NCBI GenBank assembly: GCA_003996215.1
Contig: QJPP01001567.1
Location: forward strand, 309,001-373,000
Reading direction: 5' to 3'
Length of the DNA: 64,000 nucleotides
From: Jaltomata sinuosa
Taxonomy: Eukaryota; Streptophyta; Magnoliopsida; Solanales; Solanaceae
In this document: positions 1-11,037 of the stretch, piece after piece
Layout of the letters: each line of letters starts with the position of its first letter
Position numbering within the stretch: the stretch's first letter is position 1
Translations under genes and position numbers: made by a program
Notes under the pieces: model-generated
Seen by the model: the letters and a program-made list of their open reading frames with translations, nothing else
Told to the model about the DNA's origin: nothing
Database searches by the model: none

Positions 1-1060
1 TGTCGCTTTATTATAGTCTTAACACTATCTCTAAATTTTGTAGGGAAAATGATCGGGCACAACGACTAGGACTTGGAGATATCATTTGGATCATTATATC
101 ATAAGCCAAATGACTTTATTCCCAAATTTATCTTATGTTATGTCCTTTGATTTGTCATAATTACTTTATTGTGTTATTGATGATTATACTTTTGAGTTAC
201 GCAGTTGAGGTTTTTCAAATCTTGCTTTTCATGACAAGATATGGGGGCAACTGACAATGGATTCTCCCAAAGTCCAAAGAATCATGCCAAAAGATTACTG
301 GACACAAGACATGCACAAGTCCTTTCAAGAATTCTCGATGAAAAGGATCCAGTTCAACAGATTGATTCATATCTTGACGAATCTAATCATTCGTCCTTCT
401 AATCAAATCTTACATTCTTTACGAGTTCTATCAGTTTCAGGCCCGAACTACGTCTGACCTGATTCTTATTCCAGCAAGATATGTAGGCAATCCTACATAA
501 GGATTCAGTCTTCCCACTATTTCAAACTACAGGCATGTTTTAAATCAGTTAATTCTTTATTTCTTTCAAACTATTTCAATTAAGTACCCTTCGACTGGAA
601 ACAAGGGCATCTTTTTGAAACGGTTGAATAACTTCAAAAATCTTCGTTCAAATTCAAGCTTCAAAGACTTTCTTTATCAGTAAATCCTCTGTTTATAAGA
701 GATTTCATTTGGAATAGGGACGTATCTTATGTTGTATCCCTAATCGGCCATTATAGCCTTCAATCAACGTCAAAATTCCTCTCAACGCATTTGTCTAGGA
801 TCGTGCATTTTTCATAGTTACCAAATTGTTATGACACATTTGGATGTTGTGTCATATGTTAATCTCTTTATGTTCAAATTAAGAAATTTTCTGTGAGTGC
901 AGGAACTACAAAGTCTTCAAGAACAGCTGGAGATATTAAACAACAAGTCTGTTCGTTGACACAAGTCGAATGGCTATATCCTTACTCCTTATTTTGGTGT
1001 TTACCTCATTAACAACCATTTTGTTCTACATACTTATTTTGGCAGGGATATTATATTATA
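1..1060. other. Gene-free flank with Tat/Ogre-like motif
   Basis: No coding region is supportable here. Around 440-510 a stretch (GAACTACGTCTGACCTGATT followed by a GATATGTAGGCA-type box) resembles a motif common in LTR or untranslated parts of Tat/Ogre gypsy elements. A related copy lies at 2715-2790. The longest open frame (66 codons at 257) has no recognisable domain and looks fortuitous. The motif assignment rests on pattern memory, not on a database search. Confidence 0.4.
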
Positions 1061-1391
1061 TTGGATCGTCACTCCTTTCAACATGACATATTATACTATA
1101 TTGGACCGTCACCTCCTTCAACGTGATATACTATATTGGATCGTCACTCCCTTCAACGTGACATATTATATTGGACCGTCACTTCCTTCAATGTAACACA
1201 TTATATTATATTGGACCGTCACCTCCTTCAACGTGACATATTATATTGGACCGTCACCTCCTTCAACGTGACATATATATTGGACCGTCACTTCCTTCAA
1301 CGTGACACATTATATTATATTGGACCGTCACCTCCTTTAACTTGACATATGATATTATGTTGGACTGTCACCTCCTTCAACGTGACATATT
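1061..1391. repeat. Minisatellite, nine units of about 34-40 bp
   Basis: Nine imperfect tandem units each begin TTGGACCGTCACCTCCTTCA and run on through ACGTGACATATTATA. Unit length varies because the TA-rich spacer (TATTATATTATA) expands and contracts. Each unit contains the inverted pair GTCAC...GTGAC. The array abuts the 56-bp array that follows. Open frames inside it are by-products of the period. Confidence 0.9.
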
Positions 1392-1409
1392 TATTATATT
1401 TAGTGTATT

Positions 1410-2095
1410 TATCAGTAACAAAGTGATACTAATTATTTATCGGTGTCAAGGTGACACCACATATTTATCAGTATCAAAGTGATACAACTTATTGATCTGC
1501 GTCAAGGTGACACAACATATTTATTAGTATCAAAGTGATACAACTTATTGATCGACGTCAAGGTGACACCACATATTTATCAGTATCAAAATGGTACAAC
1601 TTATTGATCGGCGTCAGGGTGACACCACATATTTATCAGTATCAAAGTGATACAACTTATTGATCGGCGTCAGGGTGACACCACATATTTATCAGTATCA
1701 AAGTGATAAAACTTATTGATCGGCGTCAAAGTGACACCACATATTTATCAGTATCAAAGTAATACAACTTATTGATCGGCGTCAGGGTGACACCACATAT
1801 TTATCAGTATCAAAGTGATACAACTTATTGATTGGTGTCAGGGTGACACCACATATTTATCTGTATCAAAGTGATACCACTTAGTGATCGGCGTCAAGGT
1901 GACACCACATATTTACCGGTATCAAAGTGATACCATTTTTTTATTGGCGTCAATGTGACACCACATGTTTATCAATATCAAAGTGATACAACGTACTTAT
2001 CAGCGTCAAGGTGACACCACATGTTATCAGTATCAAAGTGATACCAATTATTTATCAGCGTCAAAGTGACACCAATTATTCACCAGCGTTAAAGT
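1410..2095. repeat. Minisatellite, about twelve units of 56 bp
   Basis: Successive ATTTATCAGTATCAAAGTGA starts at 1631, 1687, 1743 and 1799 give an exact 56-bp period. Every unit carries two dyads: TATCA-AAG-TGATA, and GGYGTCA-AGG-TGACACC (17 bp when perfect, as at 1441). Units at both ends are more diverged than central ones, as expected for an array homogenised in the middle. Hypervariable tandem arrays of this kind are known from 3' untranslated regions of plant Tat/Ogre elements. Confidence 0.93.
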
Positions 2096-2913
2096 GATTT
2101 TGCATACTGACATGGTCGTCAATGTGACCCCATGAATCTACAAAAAAAATTGTCAAAGTGACTACCACATATCCACACAAGCAGGACCCCTTCTTTTGGA
2201 AGTTGCAAAGAACGTTATCAATCGAAGATGGTATCACCATAATATTACATCTTATATTTTCGCTCAAATTTTTGCAGCATATACAAGCCATAGGTGCGGA
2301 CAATGTCAAAATGGACGCAGCACAATGTGAAACGTTTTCTTAGCAGCGAACTGGAAATAGTCTGAAGAGGAATTTCAAACTCTTTGGACGCGAGTTGAGG
2401 ATTGACTTCCACCACAATCAAACCACACCCCTATGAGGAGGCATGTGTGTTATTCCTTTTATTTTATCAAACTTTAAGTTTTCAGTTTCGCTTCCAAGGT
2501 AATCTTTGACTCACAATTGGAAGCAACATGCCTTTTTTCAAATCCGAGTGATAATACACTTAGAGTTTTGGAAGTTATGTCCATGTGACTCTTATCTATG
2601 AATGTGAGGGCACAAAATTTATTATTGAGACAATTATAAGCCTCCTTTCCATAACTCGACTCATTTGTCACTCATCATGAGCCAAAGGTTGTCTTAGCAT
2701 AAAAACTACCTTTTCAACCATTTGAGTCGAACTACAAGCAGCCTGATTCTCTGAGTCCTGGGATATGTAGGCGGGCTCTATGTTGAAAACTCAGCTGCAT
2801 TCCGAACTCCCTCCAATCTCCTTACTCTCCAGCTTTTCGGTCTCTCAATAAGCTAAAATCAGATGGTTTGGAATTCTTTAAAAAATCTTGCGTAAAATCA
2901 AGCGTCTTGAACT
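2096..2913. other. Gene-free DNA between minisatellite and gypsy LTR
   Basis: No gene seen. The first bases are a decayed end of the 56-bp array. A Tat/Ogre-like box (CAGCCTGATTCTCTGAGTCC, then GGATATGTAGGCGGG) sits near 2730-2780. With the similar box at 440-510, this suggests that the minisatellites lie inside an old Tat-lineage element. Confidence 0.4.
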
Positions 2914-3671
2914 ATATTGGGAGAAAGACTGAGAGTCTGGGGTGTAGTTACTAGTTAATGTAAACAGGTTGGAAAGTTGTCCTAGAGGTCCTCGAATGGT
3001 CCAGACAATGGTAGGTAATACTACCAGAATAAGCGTTTTGGTGGGGCAGTTGGCCAGATTAAATCTGGATATTTAGTCAAGGTAGTTGATTGGGGTAAAG
3101 GTTAAAGTGAGACTTGGGAAATGTAGGTGACAAGGAGACTTGAGAAGTCTAGTTATGAGTGAGACTTAGGAAGTAATAGATGTCAGGGTCAAGGCTAGGG
3201 TGGTGGAGTTGACACTGAAAGGTTAGTAAGGTCGGTTCCAAAAGGGGAGGTGGATAAAAGTGATGGTGAAAGGGGTGAAGCATTTATCTTGTGCATTTTA
3301 TCTTGATTTTTATATGATGGTAGAAGTGAATTCGGTTCAGCCGATGATGCCTACCAGTACGTGTGTTTGTACTGGTTGTACTCTTGCTATACCTTTTGGG
3401 TATAGTCTAGTTGCAGGGTTGGTGATGTTTCACAGGTTCAGGATTGCAGTGATCTTCCAGCAGCTCCTACTTCCTTCTATTGTGGAAGTTGTGTCCATCT
3501 TAGGTTATAAGCTCATCTTGTAGAAGCTCTTATACCGTCTTAGACTAGGTTCTGGGAGGTTGTGTCATATTGTTAGTGAATTTCCGCAAGTTCTAAAGGT
3601 TGTTATTTTTCGAAAGTTGTTGTATAAAGATTTTCCAAATATTTGTAAAAGGATTTCTCATGTATAAAAGG
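2914..3671 (+). mobile_element. Gypsy element G, left part of 5' LTR remnant
   Basis: This segment starts at TATTGGGAGAAAGACTGAGA and is about 99% alike to 7468-8036 and clearly related to 16052-16806. It is the 3' portion of the G-family LTR. It breaks at TATAAAAGG, where a 7.2-kb insertion begins, and resumes at 10903. The last five bases (AAAGG) are repeated at 10903-10907. An 87-codon open frame at 3260 recurs in the other copies, but it follows from LTR homology and shows no protein family. Confidence 0.8.
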
Positions 3672-4603
3672 TGCTGACACCCAATTTTTACCCTCCACTA
3701 TTCGATTAATTTTCGAGCTTTTAGACTTTAAACAATTTTAAATAATTAATTAAGAGAATTTTTCAAAAATTAATTCCGGAGAGTATTCTATAATCTTCAT
3801 GAATAAACATACGTCTATGTATATTCATAATATATATAGATGTATATTGTTTCAAGAATTTTAGTAGATATTCAAAAGATTTTTCCAAAAATTATTTCAA
3901 AATGTTTAAAACTTTATGTTTTTTATCAAAATAATTCAAACGGGAATTAAATTGTGAAAAAATCGTAATTTTATAAGCACGTGTTTAAATATGATAACAA
4001 ATTAATTATTTTTATTGTTTTAAAATAAATAAAGCTCGGTTAAATTAATCGTATTCAGTTTATCTCTATTATGGCCTAAATTCTTTGAATTAATTTCAAT
4101 TAGGTCTAATTTGGTTATAAACTTAATGGGTTGGCTAAAATTCAAATCAATTTGATTATCAATTCGACCATATTTGGCCACATTTGCAAAGCAAAGTGGC
4201 CATCTTTTAAATCAAATTACCCTCACATTCCTGGAGAGTAATGTGAGAATTCGGGTAGAAACAACTCCATCAACAGTACTGAACGACACCCAAAATCATT
4301 GGGTGATCGTTATCCCTCCGTCTACTCTTCCACACCTTTGTTTGTTTGTACGAAGGGTGAGCTGTTCACTTTCTAGAAGAACTTGGAAATAATCCAGGTG
4401 GCCTCTCAAATGTTCCCTCACCTTAAATCACAGCGGATGATCCTCAAAATCATCGGTGCATGATGGAAATCATACCACCAAGGCACAAACGTGTCTCCAT
4501 CTCAAGGATTTTGCAATTTGAATTTCAAAATCCCCAACCCTTATTCGAAAATCTCAATGTTTTCCCCCCTGTTTTCCCACCAATTACAACCCTAAATCTC
4601 TCC

Positions 4604-4611
4604 TATATAAA
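4604..4611 (+). promoter_or_regulatory. Probable LTR TATA box
   Basis: TATATAAA follows the CT-rich stretch CCCTAAATCTCTCC and precedes a purine-rich leader. It lies about 930 bp inside the Tat-like LTR, a plausible core promoter position. Confidence 0.45.
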
Positions 4612-4665
4612 CCCCATTTGTTTACTATTGAGAGGGAGTTTTCGGATAGCAAAAATCTTGGAGAC

Positions 4666-5597
4666 TCTTTTTCTCTGATTTTGGGGGAAAGATGAGAATT
4701 CAGGTTGAAACAAAACACGAAACACTCTCGCATTTGAAGATTTCCTAGGTATCTTTATTATATTTTAAAAAGGGAATCTCGAGTCCGTCGGAATAGCCGA
4801 AAAACTCAACTCATCTTGTCCCAGCTTCACTGCCCGGAAAAAGGTAAAACCTTCATCTTATGCTTTCTCTCTTTTATATTTCAGTAATGTAATGGAAATT
4901 CCGCCGTCGTTATGAATTCATGTTGGTTTGGGTTGGTCTTGTTTGAGAAGCATCTTAATGTTGTTATGAGAAATTAGGAATGAAATTTAGAGTTTGTTTA
5001 TTAGTTTGAAGTTACTACCAGATTTCGAGATTTGTTGAAATTTTCATCCTTTTCTTCTCATTATTTTACGGATATTTATGTATTCACATGAATGTTGTGG
5101 TGTTATTCATACATGTGAAATAAAGATTTCTTGAAGGATTTTCTAGGTTTACAGTGCTAAGACAAATTCTTTAAGAAAAAGGTAAATTTTGGTCTTTGGG
5201 ATTAATCTTTAGTTCTCCCCAAAGAACCAAAAATTTAAGAACAAAAGTGAAACTCTACCATAGTTTTAAATTTTTGTTCTAGTTGCTTTAAAGAATCACT
5301 CCTAAATTATGTGTTGGCCATGAAAAGACCACATGAGGTTGGTCTTTCCTCGTTATGATCTCATCAAGAACGAGTTGATCTTTTCTTTCTTGATTACTTC
5401 ACTGATTGTTTAAGTGCTGGATTTCTTTTTGTTTCGTTGTGGTGATGAAGTTTTAAATGATTGGAAAAGGTGAGGTCTAAAGAGAACCTTGGGGCACGCA
5501 AGCTCGGTCTTTTTTCTTAAAGTGCTTCTCGACTCGAATACATTCATATCACCTTTGAGCTCTATGGTTTGAACTTGGCTAGTTTTCAATTTGGTTC
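4666..5597 (+). repeat. 930-bp direct repeat R1
   Basis: Copy R1 runs from CTTTTTCTCTGATTTT to CTAGTTTTCAATTTGG and matches R2 at 8091-9018 with scattered substitutions (several percent). R1 continues the left part of the Tat-like LTR, and R2 continues into the right part. The block is therefore a duplication of target DNA flanking the inserted G-LTR fragment between them. Confidence 0.85.
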
Positions 5598-6560
5598 TGC
5601 TATGGCATTACCTCTATAGCGGAGCGCGGACCTCTATAGTGGGACGACGTGAGCAAAAAATCTAGAAAATGGATTTTTAATTTCATTCTCTTCCCTTCAG
5701 CCCCAAAAACAGACGAGAGCTATTCCAAAAACCCTCCTAGGCTGCTTCAAGGATTGGGATCTATGGGGAGAACAAATTTCAGCTAAAAGGATGCAAAACC
5801 ATAGATTCGGGCTAGCATAATCAATAAGGAACACTTTCACGGATCCAGAAAGGGCATTGAACAGTTGCTCGGCATCCAGGTAGGTTAGGTTTCTTCGAAG
5901 AGTATATTGACCGCGTTTATTTTCTTATTATTGTATAAAATGAAAGGGAGAATCTATGGGTAGACCTTCGAGCACGGAGTTTGGAGGAAGCTGTTGATTT
6001 GTTAGATGAGTTTGGAAATGGTAGAATGGAAATAGGGTATTGTGATATTCTAGGCATTACTTAAATTGTGTGTTTTTTCTACTAAATACAAGAAGTAGAA
6101 TATCAGAAGGTTTGGGGAACCGGAAAGGGGTTAGTAATTAACAAATGTGTAAGGAACGGAAATTCCAAAAATAACTGGTATAATTAGGATATTTGTTGGC
6201 TATGTTCTAAGACTGGGAAAGGTTTTTTCATGTTGTATTTACTCTTAGGAAGAGGGTCAGAAATAAATGTAATCAATTTTATGTTTAAAAGGGATGAACC
6301 GGGGTTAGTCTTCGGACGGGATTTGACGGTCCATTGTGTACCAAAAATGGGGTAGGTGATGATTATTGATTCCTGTATGAATTGTATGTCTGTGTACTTT
6401 GGTCTAAGTATTGTATGTGTTGCATGCTTAGGGAATGATTAGGAATGTCTAAGATTCCGGTGATCAATCTTGTGAAATGAACTTGGTATATTTGCTTGTT
6501 GGTTTGCAAATTGTGTTTGTTCATTGTTTGTGACAGTGGATTTCAGTATGACATTCGTTT

Positions 6561-6825
6561 GGCTCGGGTACCATGTCTGGTATGGGAATTACTAACGGTT
6601 GGCTCAGATACCATGCATGGTATGGTAATTACTAATGGTTGGCTCAAGTTCCACGCCGGGTGCGGGAATTACTAATGGTTGGCTCGAGTACCACACCTGG
6701 TACGGAAAATACTAACGATTGGCTCGGGTACCACACCTGGTATGGGTATGACAAATGGTTAGCTCGGGTACCACGCCTGGTATGGGATACTAACTGATTG
6801 GCTCAGGTACCATGCCTGGTATGGG
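6561..6825 (+). repeat. Seven-unit 40-bp minisatellite in G LTR
   Basis: Units start at 6561, 6601, 6641, 6681, 6721, 6761 and about 6800. Each reads GGCTCGGGTACCACGCCTGG then TATGGGAATTACTAACGGTT with changes. The core GTACCA-CGCC-TGGTAC is an inverted repeat. The homologous array at 15112-15345 has six units, so copy number differs between LTR copies. Confidence 0.92.
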
Positions 6826-6910
6826 TTTATTTACTGTATTGCATTATGTAATTGATTTGGTTCCATGAGTGGATCGGACTGTGTTTGTAAATTGTGATAT
6901 TATATTTTGG

Positions 6911-7165
6911 TCTTGGTGTAGGCCGGGTTATTATATTGTGAGTTGGTCTTCGTGTAGGCTGGAAAGTTATATTATATTGTGCATTTGGTCTTGGTGTAGG
7001 CCGGGTTATTATGTTGATTATTATTTGGTCTTGGTGTAGGCCGGGTTATTATATTGTGAGTTTGGTCTTGGTGTAGGCTGGGTGGTTATATTATATTTTG
7101 CATTTGGTGTTGGTGTAGTCCAGGTTATTATGTTGATTATTAGTTGGTCTTGGCGTAGACCGGGA
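6911..7165 (+). repeat. GTCTTGGTGTAGGCCGGG repeat array
   Basis: Six to seven irregular units each contain TTGGTCTTGGTGTAGGCCGG followed by TTATTATATTGTGAG-type spacers of 35-60 bp. The equivalent array in the 3' LTR is at 15421-15755. Confidence 0.85.
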
Positions 7166-8036
7166 TTGCCATGTTAACACCTATATGTGTTAGTGGGATC
7201 CGAGTGGGTCTGGACTATGTAAAAGAGGTTATAAGTTCACAAATTATAGTCATTAAGTGTACTAATGGCAATCAGGAATTATTGTGGTTAATAAGCTAAG
7301 GGTGGGTCTTGGTGCAAACCGGGGTAGTCTGTTGAATACTTAGGTGTGGATGGAGGATCCTTGGAGGGTCCGGGGTATGTGATGTAAAAAGGGATTTAGA
7401 TGTAACTATGTTGTTATCATTGAAGGTGTAAATGGTCGTTAGTAGGATTCTACATGATTGGTATATTGGGAGAAAGACTGAGAGTCTGGGGTGTAGTTAC
7501 TAGTTAATGTAAACAGGTTGGAAAGTTGTCCTAGAGGTCCTCGAATGGTCCAGACAATGGTAGGTAATACTACCAGAATAAGCGTTTTGGTGGGGCAGTT
7601 GGCCAGATTAAATCTGGATATTTAGTCAAGGTAGTTGATTGGGGTAAAGGTTAAAGTGAGACTTGGGAAATGTAGGTGACAAGGAGACTTGAGAAGTCTA
7701 GTTATGAGTGAGACTTAGGAAGTACTAGATGTCAGGGTCAAGGCTAGGGTGGTGGAGTTGACATTGAAAGGTTAGTAAGGTCGGTTCCAAAAGGGGAGGT
7801 GGATAAAAGTGATGGTGAAAGTGGTGAAGCATTTATCTTGTGCATTTTATCTTGATTTTTATATGATGGTAGAAGTGAATTCGGTTCAGCCGATGATGCC
7901 TACCAGTACGTATGTTTGTACTGATTGTACTCTTGCTATACCTTTTGGGTATAGTCTAGTTGCAGGGTTGGTGATGTTTCACAGGTTCAGGATTGCAGTG
8001 ATCTTCCAGCAGCTCCTACTTCCTTCTATTGTGGAA

Positions 8037-8090
8037 TGTGAGGGTAATTTAAATCAAAATCTGAGGGTAATTATCTCTATTATGTTCAGT
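8037..8090 (+). other. Junction filler with inverted 18-bp scrap
   Basis: Between the G-LTR fragment and R2 lies a short sequence starting within GGAATGTGAGGGTAATTT (8034). That string is the exact reverse complement of AAATTACCCTCACATTCC at about 4214-4231 in the same LTR. A second GAGGGTAATTA follows. Such short inverted copies are typical of template switching during break repair. Confidence 0.65.
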
Positions 8091-9018
8091 CTTTTTCTCT
8101 GATTTTTGGGAAAATCTGAGAATTCGGGTTGAAACAAAGCACGAAACACTCTCGCATTTGAAGATTTCCTGGGTCTCTTCGTTACGTTTTGAAAAGGGAA
8201 GCTCGAGTCCATCGGAATAGCCAAAAAACTCAACTCGTCTTGCCCCAGCTTCGCTTCCCAGAAAAAGGTAAAACCTTCATCTTCTGCTTTGTCTCTTTTA
8301 TATTTCAGTGATGTAATGGAAATTCCGCCGTCGTTATGAATTCATATTGGTTTGGGTTGGTCTTGTTTGAGAAGCATCTGAATGTTGTTATGAGAAATTA
8401 GGAATGAAATTTAGAGTTTGTTTATTAGTTTTAAGTTACTACCAAATTTCGAGATTTGTTGAAATTTTCATCCTTTTCTTCTCATTATTTTACGGATGTT
8501 TATGTATTCACATGAATGTTGTGGTGTTATTCATACGTGTGAAATAAAGATTTCTTGAAGGATTTTCTGGGGTTAAAGTGCTAAGCCAAATTCTTTAAGA
8601 AAAAGGTAAATTTTGGTCTTCGAGATTACTCTTTAGTTCTCCCCAAAGAAACAAAAATTTAAGAACAAAATTGAAACTCTACCATAGTTTTAAATTTTTG
8701 TTCTAGTTGCTTTAAAGAATCACTCCTAAATTATGTGCTGGCCATGAGAAAACCACATGAGGTTGGTATTTCCTCGTTATGATCTCATCAAGAACGAGTT
8801 GATCTTTTGTTTCTTGATTACTTCACTGATTGTTTAAGTGCTGGATTTATTTTTGTTTCATTGTGGTGATGAAGTTTGAAATGATTGGAAAAGGTGAGCT
8901 CTAAAGAGAACCTTGGGGCACGCAAGCTCGGTCTTTTTTCTTAAAGTGCTCCTCGAACCGAGTACATTCATATCACCTTTGAGCTCTATGCTTTGAACTT
9001 GGCTAGTTTTCAATTTGG
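8091..9018 (+). repeat. 930-bp direct repeat R2
   Basis: Second copy of the block at 4666-5597, joined on its right to the original continuation of the Tat-like LTR (AACTTCTTTCTCATTTCTCC). Differences from R1 include TCTGGGGTTAAAGTG versus TCTAGGTTTACAGTG. Confidence 0.85.
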
Positions 9019-10902
9019 AACTTCTTTCTCATTTCTCCCAATAGCTCGTCTACTCTAAATTGTACGTATTTTGGTAAGAGCCGGTTGATTTAGTTGTTTT
9101 TCAGGTTAAAGCCACCTCCCATTCCTTTCAACAGTAGATAAAAAACGGATTTGGACCTTGTTGAAGTTGGTTATTAACTATTGCATATTCTTCAAACTTC
9201 TTGAGTGCAATGTCTGCCCATTTGCTTTAGCCTTTTTATTTATTTTTATAATTTTGAAACGTGGATAAAATCAAACCTTATGGTTTCTGATTCATAGTTC
9301 TTGATAGACTCTGTCTTTTCGAAGTTTATAACTTAAAATGTTAGAGCTCGTATAGTAGCATTTCACATTTAGTTTAATAGACCATATCAATTTCTTAGAA
9401 TATGCATCTCTTCATTGGTTTCTTGGGTGTTTGAATATGCAGCTTCAAAACATATTAAAGCCCACTATCTTAGCTCATAAATGTGTATAAAAGCTAAGTT
9501 TGGCTTAACTCCCACTATTTCCAATCAATTTGCTGGCCTGTTAGTGTTGCACCTAATTTTATTTGAGTTTAACTATTCCATATTTTTTCCACTTATGAAA
9601 TGATCTTTTTTTTTGTATTTTGTGGTCTTTAGCAGATTACTATATGGTTGCTTTGAGTAAATTCGTAGGAGCATTTCTTTTGATTATGGTGAAGTTGATT
9701 ATTTAAGATAATTTCGAGTCCGTGATAGATAAGTTTTCCTATGTTTAAAAGTTCAGAGTCAATCATGTATGCAGTTCCGCTACTAATTTTTACCCTTTTC
9801 TTTTCGCATGTGAAATCCTAATTAGTCCACTGGACTCAAGAGCTCCTGTGCATTTTTTGTTGGCTCAAGCCCAACATGTTCTTATGCTTTTCTCGAGTCA
9901 GCCTCTTCCAATTACGAACAGATGCAAAGGAAATGTCCGGGGGTATAAACCCCAAGAAGAAGATTTTTGGGCTAAATGCTCAAGAAAAGCCAGAACTAAT
10001 AGAAGCAGAGCAAGAAAAGTACTCTTAAGCTTGAGTACACGTGAGCAGTATTTGGACTTAAAACCATTTCTTTCAACTCTTCCCTTATTGTATTCTTGTA
10101 TATACATCTCTTTCACTAATTTTTATTCAATTTAGATGGATCCCCAAAGGAGAAATTGGAACGATTCAATTGGTTTCTTATATGATCTATTGTTCTGCAC
10201 ATTATTCATGGTGCATATAAAAACAGATTTGGAAGTTAAGTATTTGATGCAATTTAGTTAGGTAAAACAAGCTTATAGAATAACTTAAGAATTGTTCATA
10301 TTCTTTCATAGTTATTTAGGAGCTCTATGATAGTTTAAACTTTATGAGGATGGCTTGAGGATTTTTTCTATATCCTTTCGTAGCTATTAAAGAAAGTTTA
10401 TCTCAATCCACGTTTAAGAAGTTGGGTTAATTACTTGTATCAAATCTTAATTCAGATAAAAATTGTTAAAGTTAGAATTATATCAAAACTTTGACATTTA
10501 GTTTATTTCATAATATTGAAATAAAATGAATGGACGAGTCTTGATAAATTCTATTTGTTTTAAATAAAATTTTCAAATGAACTTCAATATTTTTAAAATA
10601 ACTTAAAAGAATTTTAAAGTTTAGCCAAATATTTTAAATTCGCCGGGAACCACACTTTGTGGATTTTCAAAAGTGCCTAACACATTCTTTCGAATTTAAC
10701 TTGAACTCTTACCTAGACTCTGGTTTTAAATAAAAGATTTTCTTTTAAAATTGCCTTTTAAATGGTTTCTTAATTTTCCTAAAATTAAGTGGCGACTCTT
10801 TTACTCTCTTTAAATTATTTTCAAAATAAAATTCAAATAAATGAGTTTTTCGCCATGAAAGTTATGAAGTAGTTTTTGAATTATTTGAAAACGAACGTAA
10901 CA
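9019..10902 (+). other. Right half of Tat-like LTR, no gene
   Basis: AT-rich LTR sequence without supportable coding. It contains the CGCCGGGAACC / TGCCTAACAC / AACTCTTACCTAGACTCTGG / AAGTGGCGACTC series (10640-10800) that recalls the end region of Tat/Ogre LTRs. Open frames at 9848 (+) and 9898 (-) overlap each other and have no recognisable domain. Confidence 0.55.
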
Positions 10903-11023
10903 AAAGGGACTTACTTAATGGTTATTTTCTTTTCCGCATTGCCTGTTGGTTCGAGTGGTAAGAGTTCTCCTATTTAGGTGGATTAGAGTAGGTACCCGCC
11001 GGCCCAGTAGTTGGTTCGTGACA
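10903..11023 (+). mobile_element. Gypsy element G, right end of 5' LTR
   Basis: The sequence resumes AAAGGGACTTACTTAATGGTT exactly as in the uninterrupted 3' LTR (16805 onward). It continues through TTTTCCGCATTGC and ends GGTTCGTGACA. It is followed at once by a primer-site-like sequence, so this is the inner edge of a 5' LTR. Confidence 0.8.
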
Positions 11024-11025
11024 AA

Positions 11026-11037
11026 TGGTATCATAGT
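11026..11037 (+). other. Degenerate tRNA-Met primer binding site
   Basis: TGGTATCATAGT directly after the LTR end departs from the usual TGGTATCAGAGC by one early substitution plus drift. Its position two bases after GTGACA supports a minus-strand primer site. Confidence 0.6.

Larger units (their letters stand above)
5598..8036 (+). mobile_element. Inserted gypsy G LTR fragment (second copy)
   Basis: This matches 14160-16620 along its length. It has the same CTATAGCGG motifs, the same AACCCTCCTAGGCTGC segment, the same 40-bp GGTACC repeats, the same GTCTTGGTGTAGGCCGGG repeats, and the same terminal TATTGGGAGAAAGACTGAG block. It lacks both the LTR start and the last ~350 bp of the LTR, so it is a truncated fragment rather than a clean transposition. 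It is bounded by R1 on the left and by 54 bp of filler and R2 on the right. Confidence 0.8.
3672..10902 (+). mobile_element. Tat/Ogre-like solo LTR with secondary insertion
   Basis: The insertion begins TGCTGACACCCAATTTTTAC and ends ACGAACGTAACA. It is flanked by the 5-bp duplication AAAGG (3667-3671 and 10903-10907), so it is a discrete LTR-type insertion. The TG...CA ends, the TGCTGACACCC start and the late CGCCGGGAACC...TGCCTAACAC...AAGTGGCGACTC region (10640-10800) resemble Tat/Ogre LTRs. No pol-like coding is present. Without the secondary insertion (5598-8090) and the duplicated R2 block, the LTR would be about 3.8 kb, consistent with a solo LTR. Confidence 0.72.

Noticed and set aside
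1061..2095. CRISPR array
   Set aside because: Units are plain tandem repeats with no unique spacers, in a plant nuclear context.
3260..3523. 87-codon open frame repeated at 7809 and 16397, apparently a conserved protein
   Set aside because: The conservation follows from the three homologous LTR copies. The frame lies in the 3' part of the LTR, shows no domain, and the nucleotide changes do not favour silent sites.
9848..10135. Candidate gene of 95 codons
   Set aside because: It lies in Tat-like LTR sequence, overlaps a similar-length antisense frame, and has no recognisable domain.
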